Source: Desulfohalobiaceae bacterium S24
GTDB lineage: Bacteria > Desulfobacterota > Desulfovibrionia > Desulfovibrionales > Desulfothermaceae
NCBI GenBank assembly: GCA_011389765.1
Contig: JAABTT010000035.1
Location: 1 to 34,675, forward strand
Length of the DNA: 34,675 nt
Direction: 5' to 3'
A model generated the notes under the pieces. It searched no databases. It was not told the origin of the DNA and saw only the letters and a program-made list of their open reading frames with translations. Within the stretch, counting starts at the first letter, position 1. Each line of letters starts with the position of its first letter. Made by a program: the position numbers and the translations under genes. Below, in pieces: positions 1-7,732 of this stretch.

Positions 1-2
1 AA

Positions 3-50
3 AAAGTGACGAGAGAAGTCACGGAGTACGTCAACAGGGAAAAGGTTTGA
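3..50 (+). CDS. C-terminal end of an upstream gene (partial)
   Basis: The first bases can be read as an open frame that enters from the left edge and stops at a TGA at 48-50, giving the tail KVTREVTEYVNREKV. Mixed charged and hydrophobic residues look like an ordinary helical C-terminus. Fifteen codons are too few to identify a family, and another frame is open further, so this is only a possibility. Confidence 0.2.
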   Translation, partial: KVTREVTEYVNREKV

Positions 51-108
51 TGACAATATTCAGCCCTGCTGGGAAGATATTTCACTCACATGGCTGCGGC
101 ACGGCGCG

Positions 109-127
109 GGCAAGGCCTGTCCTTGCC
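109..127 (+). other. Hairpin downstream of the left-edge reading frame
   Basis: GGCAAGG, the five-base loop CCTGT and CCTTGCC form a perfect 7-bp stem. No T-run follows, so it is not a convincing intrinsic terminator. It lies between the possible left-edge gene and the small hypothetical gene at 230. Confidence 0.25.
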
Positions 128-229
128 TTGACATCGGGCTTGGCTCCTGATTAGGTGATGCTTCCGCTGACGAGGCGCCGCTATCAGGACGCTTCGCCGC
201 AAATATTTTATACAGAGAGGAATGAAGTG

Positions 230-472
230 ATGATGCTTGATGCTGAGTATATACAGGGGGTGCTGGAATACATCAAATCCGGCGGGTTGGCTGAGGATTT
301 TGAATATTCAGCAGAAGAGCGCCGCTATGAGATCCTGGATTTTTTGGAGAAGCTCATGGAATTGGGAGAGGCTGCGGATGAGGCCGCCACAGGCATTATA
401 TTTCAGAAAAGCGGTCTCGGCGGCCTGGCTGCTTTAGGGCGGGACCCCGACTCCGATTCCGGCGTGCAGTGA
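230..472 (+). CDS. Hypothetical protein of 80 residues
   Basis: I do not recognise this gene. It reads MMLDAEYIQGVLEYIKSG and continues as an acidic, largely helical protein with no membrane segment or cysteine. AGAGAGG at 214-220 supports a start at GTG 227 or ATG 230. The last 70 bases overlap the 3' end of rsmG on the other strand. Its last ten residues are Asp/Ser-rich, as expected when an end is shaped by an antisense gene. It could be a genuine small cytoplasmic protein. A spurious reading is less likely given the ribosome binding site and compact size. Confidence 0.55.
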   Translation: MMLDAEYIQGVLEYIKSGGLAEDFEYSAEERRYEILDFLEKLMELGEAADEAATGIIFQKSGLGGLAALGRDPDSDSGVQ

Positions 473-1143
473 AAGACCCAGAAGTATCTTTTCCGCTGTT
501 CCGGAACGGTGTATTCTTTTTGGACGAAGAAGGTCCAGTTCTCCGGCCAGGGTCTCTGTTCTTCCGGCCAGGGACTGTTGCTGAAGACCAGCAGGGAGCC
601 TCCGGGTACGAGCAAAGGAGCGCTGTGTTCCAGCAAGAGGTTCCAGGGGAGGAACGCCCGGCTCAGAATCAGGTCCGCCGGTTGAATCAGGTTTGGCAGG
701 TCCTGGATCTTCCGGGCCTGAACCGTGGTGTTTTGCAGTTGGAGGCGGCTCAGGACATAGGTCAAGAAGGTTGCCTTTTTTTGCTGCGGTTCTACGAGGA
801 CATATCGACCCCAGGGCCAGACAATGCGCAGCGGAATGCCCGGCAGGCCGGCCCCGGCTCCGATGTCCAGGCAGAGGGGTGCCGGGGGCAGGGGGAGTTC
901 CAGCAGGAGGTCCTTGAGATGGAGACTGTCCAGGATGAGTGAAGCGCAGATCTTTTTCCAATCTTTGATACCGGTGAGATTGAAGGTGGCATTCCAGTGC
1001 ATGAGGGTCTTCAGATACCAGGTCAAGGCCGGAGTGCTGTCCGGATCAAGGTCGGTATAATCTTTGTGCAGTTCTGCAAAGACCTGCTGTTCTGTAATCC
1101 TGGACAATTGGCTTGATTGGGTGTATAATTTTCTGCTTTTCAT
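403..1143 (-). CDS. rsmG: 16S rRNA (guanine527-N7)-methyltransferase RsmG
   Basis: RsmG (GidB) methylates N7 of G527 in 16S rRNA using S-adenosylmethionine. The Rossmann motif I is clear as LCLDIGAGAGLPGIPL, where the usual form is D-x-G-[ST]-G-x-G-F-P-G. It is preceded by the family segment HWNATFNLTGIKDW, which corresponds to the usual N-x-x-x-N-L-[TV]. LILSRAF matches the later conserved R-A motif. At 246 residues it is longer than typical (about 205-220). The excess is an N-terminal stretch and a basic, Pro/Arg-rich tail of about 20 residues, which is exactly the part overlapping the convergent small gene at 230-472. It is divergent from fabD with about 170 bp between them. Confidence 0.9.
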   Translation of the reverse strand: MKSRKLYTQSSQLSRITEQQVFAELHKDYTDLDPDSTPALTWYLKTLMHWNATFNLTGIKDWKKICASLILDSLHLKDLLLELPLPPAPLCLDIGAGAGLPGIPLRIVWPWGRYVLVEPQQKKATFLTYVLSRLQLQNTTVQARKIQDLPNLIQPADLILSRAFLPWNLLLEHSAPLLVPGGSLLVFSNSPWPEEQRPWPENWTFFVQKEYTVPEQRKRYFWVFHCTPESESGSRPKAARPPRPLF

Positions 1144-1221
1144 GTGAATTCGGACTTCCTGCGACCAGTTTGGAATTTGAGTCTCAACCCAATTTTGAAG
1201 CCAAAAATACTCTATGTTTAT

Positions 1222-1250
1222 TTGGTGCTTTGAATGTATCTTTTTATTCT
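1222..1250 (+). promoter_or_regulatory. Candidate sigma-70-type promoter for fabD
   Basis: TTGGTG and TATTCT are separated by 17 bases in the rsmG-fabD gap and point toward fabD. Each box matches only three or four consensus positions, so it is a weak prediction based on spacing and location. Confidence 0.25.
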
Positions 1251-1316
1251 TGAAAGCTCAACCGCGCATGACGACAAGTTTCTCCAACTTCACAGCAAAA
1301 TATGCAAGGAGCCTGG

Positions 1317-2279
1317 ATGATGGGTGTTTCAAAGAACAGGGCGGTGCTCTTTCCCGGTCAGGGGTCCCAGGAAAAGGGGATGGGCCGGGAAGTGGCCGAA
1401 TATGATCCCGAAGTCATGGATTTGTGGAAAAGATCCGAAAAAATTTCCGGGGCCTCCCTGCGCGAAATATACTGGGACGGCGATGACCAGGCCATGACCC
1501 AGACCCGGTACCAGCAGCCGGCTTTGCTGGTCGTGGGACTGGGTCTGTGGATTCAACTCGGCTCAACCCTCAAACCCGGGGCCATGGCCGGACACAGTGT
1601 GGGGGAATATGCGGCCCTGGCCGCATCCGGCGTGCTCAATCTCCCAGATGTCCTGGAAATTGTGGCCTTGCGTGGCAGATTGATGTTTGAGGCCGGAGAG
1701 CAGCAGGTCGGAAAGATGGCTGCCTGTTTGAAGCTCGAGCAGCATGCGCTGGAGGAAATCGTTCAGGAGGCCGGGAGTCAAACCGGACAAGAGCTGTGCA
1801 TCGCCAATTTCAACAGCCCGATGCAGTTGGTGCTCAGCGGTGCAGGGCCTGCCGTGGACCTGGCTGTTAAAATGATTAAAGAGAAAAAAGGCCGGGCCAT
1901 TCCCCTCCCGGTCAGCGGTGCGTTTCATTCCGCCTTTATGCAGGAAGCGGCAAAGGAATTAGCCGCCTTCATGGCAAAACTGCATTGGGCCCGGCCAAGG
2001 ATTCCAATCCACATGAACGTGACGGGCCGGGCTGAAAGTTCAAGCGAAAACATTTTGTCCTTGATGCAGCAACAAATGATCTCTCCAGTGCATTGGCTCC
2101 AGATTATCCGGGATCAACAGGAACAGGGGATTCGCCGCTGGTTTGAACTTGGCCCGAAAGGAGTCTTGACCGGGCTGTTTCGCTATATCTTCGATCAGTC
2201 CACTGACTGGCACGCGGAAAAGATCTCCGGCCTGGACGAAGTGCAAAATCTCCAACAGGCCATCAATAACGACGCATAA
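1317..2279 (+). CDS. fabD: Malonyl-CoA:ACP transacylase FabD
   Basis: Transfers malonate from CoA to acyl carrier protein to feed fatty acid synthesis in the cytosol. The protein opens with the family signature VLFPGQGSQ. The nucleophile elbow is GHSVGEYAALAASG (Ser about residue 94), followed by ALRGRLM with the conserved Arg. The catalytic His is in SGAFHSAFM (about residue 204). Length about 320 residues is normal. AAGGAG at 1306-1311 decides the start: ATG 1317 or ATG 1320 fit, while the more upstream ATG 1302 lies before the ribosome binding site. argS follows after 12 bp, so the two are probably cotranscribed. The remaining fab genes are not next to it. Confidence 0.93.
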   Translation: MMGVSKNRAVLFPGQGSQEKGMGREVAEYDPEVMDLWKRSEKISGASLREIYWDGDDQAMTQTRYQQPALLVVGLGLWIQLGSTLKPGAMAGHSVGEYAALAASGVLNLPDVLEIVALRGRLMFEAGEQQVGKMAACLKLEQHALEEIVQEAGSQTGQELCIANFNSPMQLVLSGAGPAVDLAVKMIKEKKGRAIPLPVSGAFHSAFMQEAAKELAAFMAKLHWARPRIPIHMNVTGRAESSSENILSLMQQQMISPVHWLQIIRDQQEQGIRRWFELGPKGVLTGLFRYIFDQSTDWHAEKISGLDEVQNLQQAINNDA

Positions 2280-2291
2280 ACGAGTTCAATT

Positions 2292-3947
2292 ATGAGAGCG
2301 CGACAGTATCTGCAGGCAAAACTGGAGGACATGCTCCGAACCAAGGGGCATGCCTGGCCGGAAAAAGCCACTTTGGAACCTCCCAAAAAGCAGGCTTTTG
2401 GGGAGTTGGCCAGCAATCTGGCTCTTGTTCTGAGCAAGGAAGCGGGTCTGAAGCCCAGAGACCTGGCCGCGGTATTCCGGGAGAACCTTTTGCAGACGGC
2501 TTCTGAACTCAAGGATATTGAAATTGCCGGTCCTGGCTTCATGAATTTTTTCTTCAAGCCGGAATTCTGGCAGCAGACCGTGGCTGAAGTCCTGGAAAAG
2601 GGAGAGGAATACGGCGCCCCGGCCAGGGGTCAGGGGAAAAAGGTCCTGGTTGAATTTGTTTCCGCCAACCCCACCGGCCCTCTTCACGTGGGGCACGGAC
2701 GGGGAGCGGCCGTCGGCGATAGTTTGTGCCGGATTTTACGCTTTGCCGGTTATCAGGTGGACGCTGAGTATTATCTGAACGACGCCGGCCGGCAGATGCG
2801 TATTCTGGCCGGGGCGATTCAGATTCGCTACCGGCAGCTGTGCGGCCTGGATGTGGAGCTGCCGGCTGATTTCTATCAGGGCGAGTATATCCTTGATCTG
2901 GCCCGGGAATTGTTCGATGAGCACGGCCGGGGGCTTTTGGAGGCTCCGGAGCAGGAGGTTCTGGATATCTGCCGGGCCAAAGGCCAGGACAGGATTCTGG
3001 CGGGCATTCAACAGGACCTGGAGGCCTTTAAGGTCGTTTTTGACTGCTGGTTTTCGGAAAAGAAACTCATTGAGTCTTTAGCCGTTGAAAAGACCCTGGA
3101 GGAGATGCTTGCGAGCGGCCTGGCCTATGAACATGACGGAGCTATATGGTTTCAGAGCACCCGTTTCGGCGACGACAAGGACCGGGTCTTGCGCAAGTCG
3201 GATGGGGAATTGACTTATTTTGCTTCCGATATTGCCTATCACGCGGAGAAGTTTTCCCGGGGCTACGACCTGCTCATTGATGTCTGGGGGGCCGATCACC
3301 ATGGATACGTCCCCAGGATGAAATCCGCGGTTGTGGCTCTCGGTCGTCCGGCCGCGGACTTCGAAGCTGTCTTGATTCAGCTGGTCAATCTTCTCCGGGG
3401 CGGGGAACAGCTGGCCATGTCCACCAGGGCGGGGCAGTTTGTGACCCTGGCGGAAGTCATTGACGAGGTGGGAGTAGATTCCGCGCGCTTTATGTTTTTG
3501 AGCCGAAAGAGCGACAGCCGCTTGGAATTCGATCTGGAGCTGCTCAAACAAAAAAGTATGGACAATCCTGTTTTTTACGTCCAATACGCCCATGCCAGGA
3601 TCTGTTCCGTTCTCAAAAAAGCCGAAGCAGCCGGTGTAAGCGGTCTCAAGCCTGAGCCGGATGTCCTGGGGCGGTTGTCCACGGATGAAGATCTGGAACT
3701 GATCAGGAGCATGGCTCAGTTCCCGGAATACGTTCAGGGAGCGGCCCGCCTCTTCAGTCCGCATCTGGTGAGTTTTTTTCTCCTTGAGTTGTCGGGGATG
3801 CTGCACCGTTATTATAACCGGCATCAGGTGCTCAATCCCCAAGACCCGCAGCTCACCGGAGCCCGTCTCCTGCTGATTCGGAGCGTGGCCCTGGTCTTAA
3901 AAAACGGCCTGCATCTTCTCGGTGTGGAGGCATTGGAACAGATGTAA
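2292..3947 (+). CDS. argS: Arginyl-tRNA synthetase
   Basis: Class I synthetase that charges tRNA-Arg. The HIGH motif appears as NPTGPLHVGHGRGAAVGD around residue 125, right after the family stretch KVLVEFVSANPTGPLH. The KMSK region reads LAMSTRAG, lacking the first Lys. ArgRS enzymes commonly depart from the canonical KMSK, so activity is not in doubt. The C-terminal helical anticodon-binding domain ends in the characteristic VLKNGLHLLGVEALEQM. Length of 551 residues is typical. It follows fabD by 12 bp and is followed by a SPOR-domain gene, an arrangement I associate with Desulfovibrionales. The ribosome binding site before ATG 2292 is weak. Confidence 0.95.
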   Translation: MRARQYLQAKLEDMLRTKGHAWPEKATLEPPKKQAFGELASNLALVLSKEAGLKPRDLAAVFRENLLQTASELKDIEIAGPGFMNFFFKPEFWQQTVAEVLEKGEEYGAPARGQGKKVLVEFVSANPTGPLHVGHGRGAAVGDSLCRILRFAGYQVDAEYYLNDAGRQMRILAGAIQIRYRQLCGLDVELPADFYQGEYILDLARELFDEHGRGLLEAPEQEVLDICRAKGQDRILAGIQQDLEAFKVVFDCWFSEKKLIESLAVEKTLEEMLASGLAYEHDGAIWFQSTRFGDDKDRVLRKSDGELTYFASDIAYHAEKFSRGYDLLIDVWGADHHGYVPRMKSAVVALGRPAADFEAVLIQLVNLLRGGEQLAMSTRAGQFVTLAEVIDEVGVDSARFMFLSRKSDSRLEFDLELLKQKSMDNPVFYVQYAHARICSVLKKAEAAGVSGLKPEPDVLGRLSTDEDLELIRSMAQFPEYVQGAARLFSPHLVSFFLLELSGMLHRYYNRHQVLNPQDPQLTGARLLLIRSVALVLKNGLHLLGVEALEQM

Positions 3948-4002
3948 AGCCAAACGTCAGGCAGACCCGACATTTGGCTCAATGCGCATTGGACAAGAAA
4001 GC

Positions 4003-4650
4003 ATGGCGAGTACAAAAAAACGAAAGAGTGCTTCCAAGAAGAAGCAGGAGAAAAAGATTCAGTTCTCCCTGAGTTGGGGCGGGCTTTTCTCTTTTGCTTT
4101 TTTCGGGGCCCTGGCCCTTATCTGGGTTTTTATTCTTGGCGTAATCGTCGGACGGGGGTATCATCCGGAGAATCTTCTGAAGACAGCAACGCGTTTCATT
4201 CCGGGTGTTTCCACTTCAGAGGAAACGGCCCGCGAGGCAAGGTCGCAGGAAGACGCCCTGCAGGCCGAAGATTTGAACTTTATAGAAGACTTGAAGAAGA
4301 AAGTTCAGAACCAGCTGCATGATTCCGGCCTTTCCACAAGTCAGGAGTCGGAAAAACAAGAGACGGCTTCCTCTGGACCGAAGACCGGTGGACAGCAGCA
4401 GACGCCGGAGTATCGCTGCGTGTATCAAGTGGCCGCTTTTAGGCGTTCACAGCCTGCGGATCAGGTGGCTTCAGAACTTCAGGCGGGCGGTCTGCAGGCC
4501 TCGGTTCATGAAATTGAAAAATCTGGTCAAAACTGGTTCAGGGTGCATGTGATTTTCACTGGAGGGTCCCGGGCTGTTCAGGATTTTGAAAAGAAACTCA
4601 AACAGCTTGACTTGGGAAATGCTTTTCTGCGCAGCAAGGAGCTGCAATAA
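4003..4650 (+). CDS. SPOR-domain inner-membrane protein
   Basis: A bitopic membrane protein of 215 residues. A Lys-rich cytoplasmic head (residues 1-20) precedes one transmembrane helix (about 26-50, FSFAFFGALALIWVFILGVI). A Ser/Gln/Glu-rich periplasmic linker follows, and then a C-terminal SPOR domain from about residue 139 (YRCVYQVAAFRRSQPADQV to the end). SPOR domains bind denuded peptidoglycan glycan strands and often localise proteins to the septum; that role here is inference. I chose ATG 4003 because it gives the usual short basic head. ATG 3982 is an alternative, and a longer reading from 3922 would overlap argS. The ribosome binding site is weak at both. It is probably in the fabD-argS transcript. 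Confidence 0.8.
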   Translation: MASTKKRKSASKKKQEKKIQFSLSWGGLFSFAFFGALALIWVFILGVIVGRGYHPENLLKTATRFIPGVSTSEETAREARSQEDALQAEDLNFIEDLKKKVQNQLHDSGLSTSQESEKQETASSGPKTGGQQQTPEYRCVYQVAAFRRSQPADQVASELQAGGLQASVHEIEKSGQNWFRVHVIFTGGSRAVQDFEKKLKQLDLGNAFLRSKELQ

Positions 4651-4774
4651 TACCGAAGTGTCCAATAGAATTTTGAATTTGTGATTTTTGATTGTTCAGA
4701 CAAAGAATACGAGCCGGTTCCATGAGATAAAACCAATAGCTTTTTCTTAAAGGATAGAGAAGGGAGGGTGCGCC

Positions 4775-5320
4775 ATGACTTTTGTACCTCGGGCAGCGTT
4801 TTTTACCAAGGGCATTGGCCGTCATAAGAATAATCTGCAGTCTTTTGAGTTGGCTTTACGGGATGCCTGGATTGAAAAACAGAACCTGGTGTATGTCTCG
4901 AGTATCTTCCCACCCCGGTGCCAAATCGTTTCTGTCGAGGAAGGAATTCAGAAACTGGCTCCCGGACAGATAACCTACTGCGTCATGGCCAGAAATTCCA
5001 CTAATGAAAAGGGACGATTGGTGGGGGCCGCTGTGGGCATGGCTTTTCCAGCGGATGAAAGCCAGTACGGGTATATTTCCGAACATCATGCCTTTGGGGC
5101 TGATGAAGAAGAAATCGGGGATTTTGCCGAAGACTTGGCTTCGACCATGCTGGCGACAACCCTGGGCATCGATTTTGACCCCGAGAAGCACTATGATGAG
5201 CGACGGGAACTCTATCTCATGAGCGGAGAAATTGTGGATTCGGCTTCAGCGCCATGTGTGACCCGGGGAGTGGCTGGCGAATGGACGACCACTATTTCCG
5301 CAGCGGTGTTCATCCCCTGA
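4775..5320 (+). CDS. pdaD: Pyruvoyl-dependent arginine decarboxylase
   Basis: Decarboxylates arginine to agmatine with a covalently bound pyruvoyl group instead of PLP. The proenzyme cleaves itself between two serines. The motif [10 protein letters not shown] places them at residues 42 and 43, giving a 42-residue beta chain and a 139-residue alpha chain that begins with pyruvoyl. The catalytic Glu of the family lies in [10 protein letters not shown] (Glu103). The full length of 181 residues matches archaeal and chlamydial relatives. The start at ATG 4775 is fixed by AGGGAGG at 4761-4767. The agmatinase gene follows, so the pair makes putrescine through agmatine. The 124 bp upstream contain AT-rich low-complexity sequence. 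Confidence 0.92.
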   Translation: MTFVPRAAFFTKGIGRHKNNLQSFELALRDAWIEKQNLVYVSSIFPPRCQIVSVEEGIQKLAPGQITYCVMARNSTNEKGRLVGAAVGMAFPADESQYGYISEHHAFGADEEEIGDFAEDLASTMLATTLGIDFDPEKHYDERRELYLMSGEIVDSASAPCVTRGVAGEWTTTISAAVFIP

Positions 5321-5352
5321 AAAATCAGCCGGGCGAACCGGCTGATTTTTCA
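5318..5352 (+). terminator. Intrinsic terminator that contains the pdaD stop codon
   Basis: TGAAAAATCAGCCGG, loop GCGAA and CCGGCTGATTTTTCA form a perfect 15-bp stem with an A-run on the 5' side and a T-run on the 3' side. The TGA stop of pdaD is the first three bases of the stem, so a terminating ribosome would cover the 5' arm. This couples hairpin formation to translation and separates pdaD from the agmatinase gene 58 bp further on. Confidence 0.75.
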
Positions 5353-5410
5353 TCCATTTTGGATACGGGAAAACATTTTGCCTGTAAACCCTTAAACCCT
5401 GGTGCAATAT

Positions 5411-6295
5411 ATGTATACCGAGTATTTGGATCTTGATACCCGGGCGGGGCAAAAGGTCAAGGTCTGGCCGGTGCCCTATGAGGCCACGGCCAGTTTTGCC
5501 AAAGGGGCCAGAGCTGGTCCCCAGGCGATCCTGCAGGCCAGTTATGAAATCGAGACCTGGGACGAGAAACTTGGGGCTGATCTTGCGGATCTGGCCCATT
5601 TTCAAAGCATCCCTTTTTTTTCAGCCCCGGTGTCCGGGCCTGAAGACTGCTATCGGAAGATGCTCGACTATCTCCGGGGGCACTGCGATCCCAGCTCCGA
5701 CTTTCTGCTCACCCTGGGCGGGGAACACAGTGTGGCCCTGGCTCCGATTGCCTTTTACCGGGAGGCCTTTCCCGACCTGGCGGTCCTGCAGGTGGATGCC
5801 CACGCCGATCTCCGAGATTCCTTTCAGAACAGTCCCTATTCCCATGCCTGTGTGATGGCCCGGGTCAGGGAGCTGGGCATTCCCGTAGTCCAGCTTGGAG
5901 TTCGCAGTCTGTGCAGGGAGGAGTCGGAGGTCATCAGCCGGGATGCCGGGCCGGATCAGTTCGTCTCCTTTGCCTGGGATGTCAAGGCGCCGGAAGCAAC
6001 CGCGGCCCAGGTCAGGGCCTTTCTGGGGGCCCGTCCGCTGTACATCACCTTTGACGCGGACGGACTCGATCCCTCCATCATGCCCGGAACCGGAACGCCG
6101 GAGCCGGGGGGGCTCGGTTATGGCTGGCTGGCCGATTTCTGGCCGCATGTATTCGGGGATGCTCGGCTTGTCGGCCTGGATTTTTGCGAACTGGCCCCAC
6201 AGCCTGCCGCCGGGGTTGTCTCGGAATCCGTGGCGGTCAAGTGTATCAATAAGATTTTGTTGAGCGCTTTTCTGGCCCGGGGCGTAGAGGACTGA
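5411..6295 (+). CDS. speB: Agmatinase
   Basis: A ureohydrolase that splits agmatine into putrescine and urea with a binuclear Mn centre. All three metal motifs are present: GGEHS (His about 106), VDAHADLRD (Asp129, His131, Asp133) and TFDADGLDPS (Asp215, Asp217). SHACVMARV follows at the usual substrate-binding place. About 294 residues is normal. Its partner pdaD lies directly upstream, so the substrate is very probably agmatine rather than arginine or guanidinobutyrate. The start is uncertain: GTG 5402 and ATG 5411 both lack a good ribosome binding site. A terminator sits between the two genes, so speB may depend on read-through or on its own promoter. Confidence 0.9.
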   Translation: MYTEYLDLDTRAGQKVKVWPVPYEATASFAKGARAGPQAILQASYEIETWDEKLGADLADLAHFQSIPFFSAPVSGPEDCYRKMLDYLRGHCDPSSDFLLTLGGEHSVALAPIAFYREAFPDLAVLQVDAHADLRDSFQNSPYSHACVMARVRELGIPVVQLGVRSLCREESEVISRDAGPDQFVSFAWDVKAPEATAAQVRAFLGARPLYITFDADGLDPSIMPGTGTPEPGGLGYGWLADFWPHVFGDARLVGLDFCELAPQPAAGVVSESVAVKCINKILLSAFLARGVED

Positions 6296-6433
6296 AGATT
6301 GAAGAGTGACGATTGACGATTGCTGAATACAATAAAATCAAGATGTTACTATATCCATAACCAATGACCTTTTGAAAGGTTATACCGTTATTGGATCGTC
6401 ACTCTTCCTTCTCCAATCTTCAATTTTCAATCG
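6294..6433 (+). repeat. Low-complexity inverted pair in the speB-queF gap
   Basis: The left arm (6294-6322) starts inside the speB stop codon and reads GAAGATTGAAGAGTGACGAT and onward. The right arm (6395-6433) is its approximate reverse complement. GAAGAGTGACGAT is exact over 13 bases (6301-6313 against 6395-6407), and GAAGATTG is matched again with a short insertion between. About 70 bp of unrelated AT-rich sequence separates the arms and contains CCTTTTGAAAGG. A transcript could fold into a long imperfect hairpin. Confidence 0.65.
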
Positions 6434-6445
6434 AAATTCTTCAAT

Positions 6446-6460
6446 CCACTAGGAGAGTGG
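6446..6460 (+). promoter_or_regulatory. queF ribosome binding site in a hairpin loop
   Basis: CCACT, AGGAG, AGTGG: a 5-bp stem whose five-base loop is exactly the Shine-Dalgarno sequence, three bases before the queF start at 6464. The arrangement might present or hide the ribosome binding site. I see no preQ1 riboswitch consensus around it. Confidence 0.4.
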
Positions 6461-6463
6461 AAG

Positions 6464-6871
6464 ATGCCGGAAGCTGAAGGGCAAAAATTCGATTTTAAGG
6501 GGCAGGAGCATATCCGGGGCGATTTTCTGGAGGTCTTTGCCTTTACAAGCCCGGAACAATACATCAAAACCGAAACCAGGGAGTTTGTCGCGGTCTGTCC
6601 CTACAGCGGCCTGCCGGACGTGGCGGTTTTGAGCATTGAATACTATCCTGCAGGCGGCCTGTGTATTGAATTGAAGTCCCTGAAGTATTATATCACCAGT
6701 TTCCGGGACGTCGGCATCTTCCAGGAGGAGGCCACTTTGCGGATCTATCAGGATCTGCAGCGGGTCCTGCAGACGGAGCGTTTGAAAGTGACTACAATCT
6801 ACAATATCCGGGGCGGATTCCAGACGACGGCCGTGCAGGGTTCATTAGACACCAATGAATCACTGTCCTAA
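6464..6871 (+). CDS. queF: NADPH-dependent 7-cyano-7-deazaguanine reductase QueF (type I)
   Basis: Reduces the nitrile preQ0 to preQ1 with two NADPH in queuosine biosynthesis. The single T-fold domain of 135 residues fits the short, type I subfamily. The nucleophilic Cys is Cys45 in [12 protein letters not shown], with the proton-donor Asp at 52. The signature [10 protein letters not shown] covers residues 67-76 and is followed by [12 protein letters not shown]. The usual F-H-E of that last motif reads F-Q-E here, a small oddity at a substrate-contact position. YNIRGGF near the end is typical. The start at ATG 6464 is set by AGGAG. A queuosine-precursor transporter follows, which supports the pathway assignment. 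Confidence 0.9.
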   Translation: MPEAEGQKFDFKGQEHIRGDFLEVFAFTSPEQYIKTETREFVAVCPYSGLPDVAVLSIEYYPAGGLCIELKSLKYYITSFRDVGIFQEEATLRIYQDLQRVLQTERLKVTTIYNIRGGFQTTAVQGSLDTNESLS

Positions 6872-6915
6872 TACACAGGAAAATGTGGTTCCCGAAGCGG
6901 TCGAAGTCCTTGTGA

Positions 6916-7052
6916 TAGAAATTTGAAATTGGAAATTGCCCGACTTCGCTCAGAAGCTTCGCCGCGGCCAGCGGGAAATTGGCAAGAAAAGAATGCAGAA
7001 ATGCAGAGTGTTCTATAAAGCCTCATCAAATTTCGAATTTCTAATTTCGAAG
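6916..7052 (+). repeat. AT-rich low-complexity inverted pair in the queF-transporter gap
   Basis: TAGAAATTTGAAATTGGAAA begins at 6916. At 7027-7052 the approximate reverse complement appears (CAAATTTCGAATTTCTAATT and onward). Between the arms lies a GC-rich stretch with CTTCGC and GAAGCTTCGCCGCGG. The same AAATTTGAAATT vocabulary recurs at 4665-4700 and 12930-13111. No coding signal explains the 234-bp gap. Confidence 0.55.
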
Positions 7053-7105
7053 TGCACCTGGAACCTCTGGATTGCGGACGAAGCCTCCTTTGAAGGGGAG
7101 AACGG

Positions 7106-7720
7106 ATGTTTGCTTTTTTAACGGCCCTGTTTGCCGGCAGTCTGGTGATTGCCGCAGTGCTGGCCAACAAGATCATCACGGTGGTAGGGATCTTCGTGCC
7201 GGCCGGTGTGCTGGCCTATTGCGTGACCTTTGTCTGTACGGATGTGGTCAATGAAATCTGGGGCCGAAAGACGGCCAATCAAGTGGTTCTGTCCGGATTC
7301 GGAGCCCTGATCGTAAGCCTGGTTTTGATTCAGCTGGCCTTGAGCTGGCCGGCGGCTCCTTTCTGGAATGATCAGGAGGCCTTTGCCACGACCCTGGGCG
7401 CCACGCCGAGAATCATCCTGGGGTCCTTGACTGCCTATCTGGTAAGCCAGCTTCATGATGTCTGGTCCTTTGATTTCTGGAAACGCAGGACATCGGGCAA
7501 GCATTTGTGGCTCAGGAATAACGTGTCCACGCTTGTTTCCCAACTTTTGGACTCTGTTCTGTTCATCAGTATTGCCTTTTATGGACAGCTGCCCATTTTT
7601 CCTTTGATCTTGGGACAATGGCTGGTCAAACTTGTCATTGCGGCCCTGGATACGGCAGTGGTCTATTTCCTGGTCTGGTTTATCCGGCAGCGAGGCCTTG
7701 CTCCAAAATTTCAGGGTTGA
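7106..7720 (+). CDS. yhhQ: Queuosine precursor transporter (YhhQ/QPTR family)
   Basis: An integral membrane protein of 204 residues with about six transmembrane helices, belonging by motif to the former DUF165 family (COG1738). Recognisable features are ANKIITVVGIFVPAGVLAY and CTDVVNEIWGRK in the first third. The central SQLHDVWSFDFWK and WLRNNVSTLVSQLLDS carry the family's conserved polar residues. Members import preQ0, preQ1 or related bases. Lying between queF and an RNA methyltransferase, it fits salvage of a queuosine precursor. The start is set by AAGGGGAG at 7092. It ends 12 bp before the methyltransferase gene, suggesting cotranscription. Confidence 0.88.
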   Translation: MFAFLTALFAGSLVIAAVLANKIITVVGIFVPAGVLAYCVTFVCTDVVNEIWGRKTANQVVLSGFGALIVSLVLIQLALSWPAAPFWNDQEAFATTLGATPRIILGSLTAYLVSQLHDVWSFDFWKRRTSGKHLWLRNNVSTLVSQLLDSVLFISIAFYGQLPIFPLILGQWLVKLVIAALDTAVVYFLVWFIRQRGLAPKFQG

Positions 7721-7732
7721 TTCAGGTTTTTC

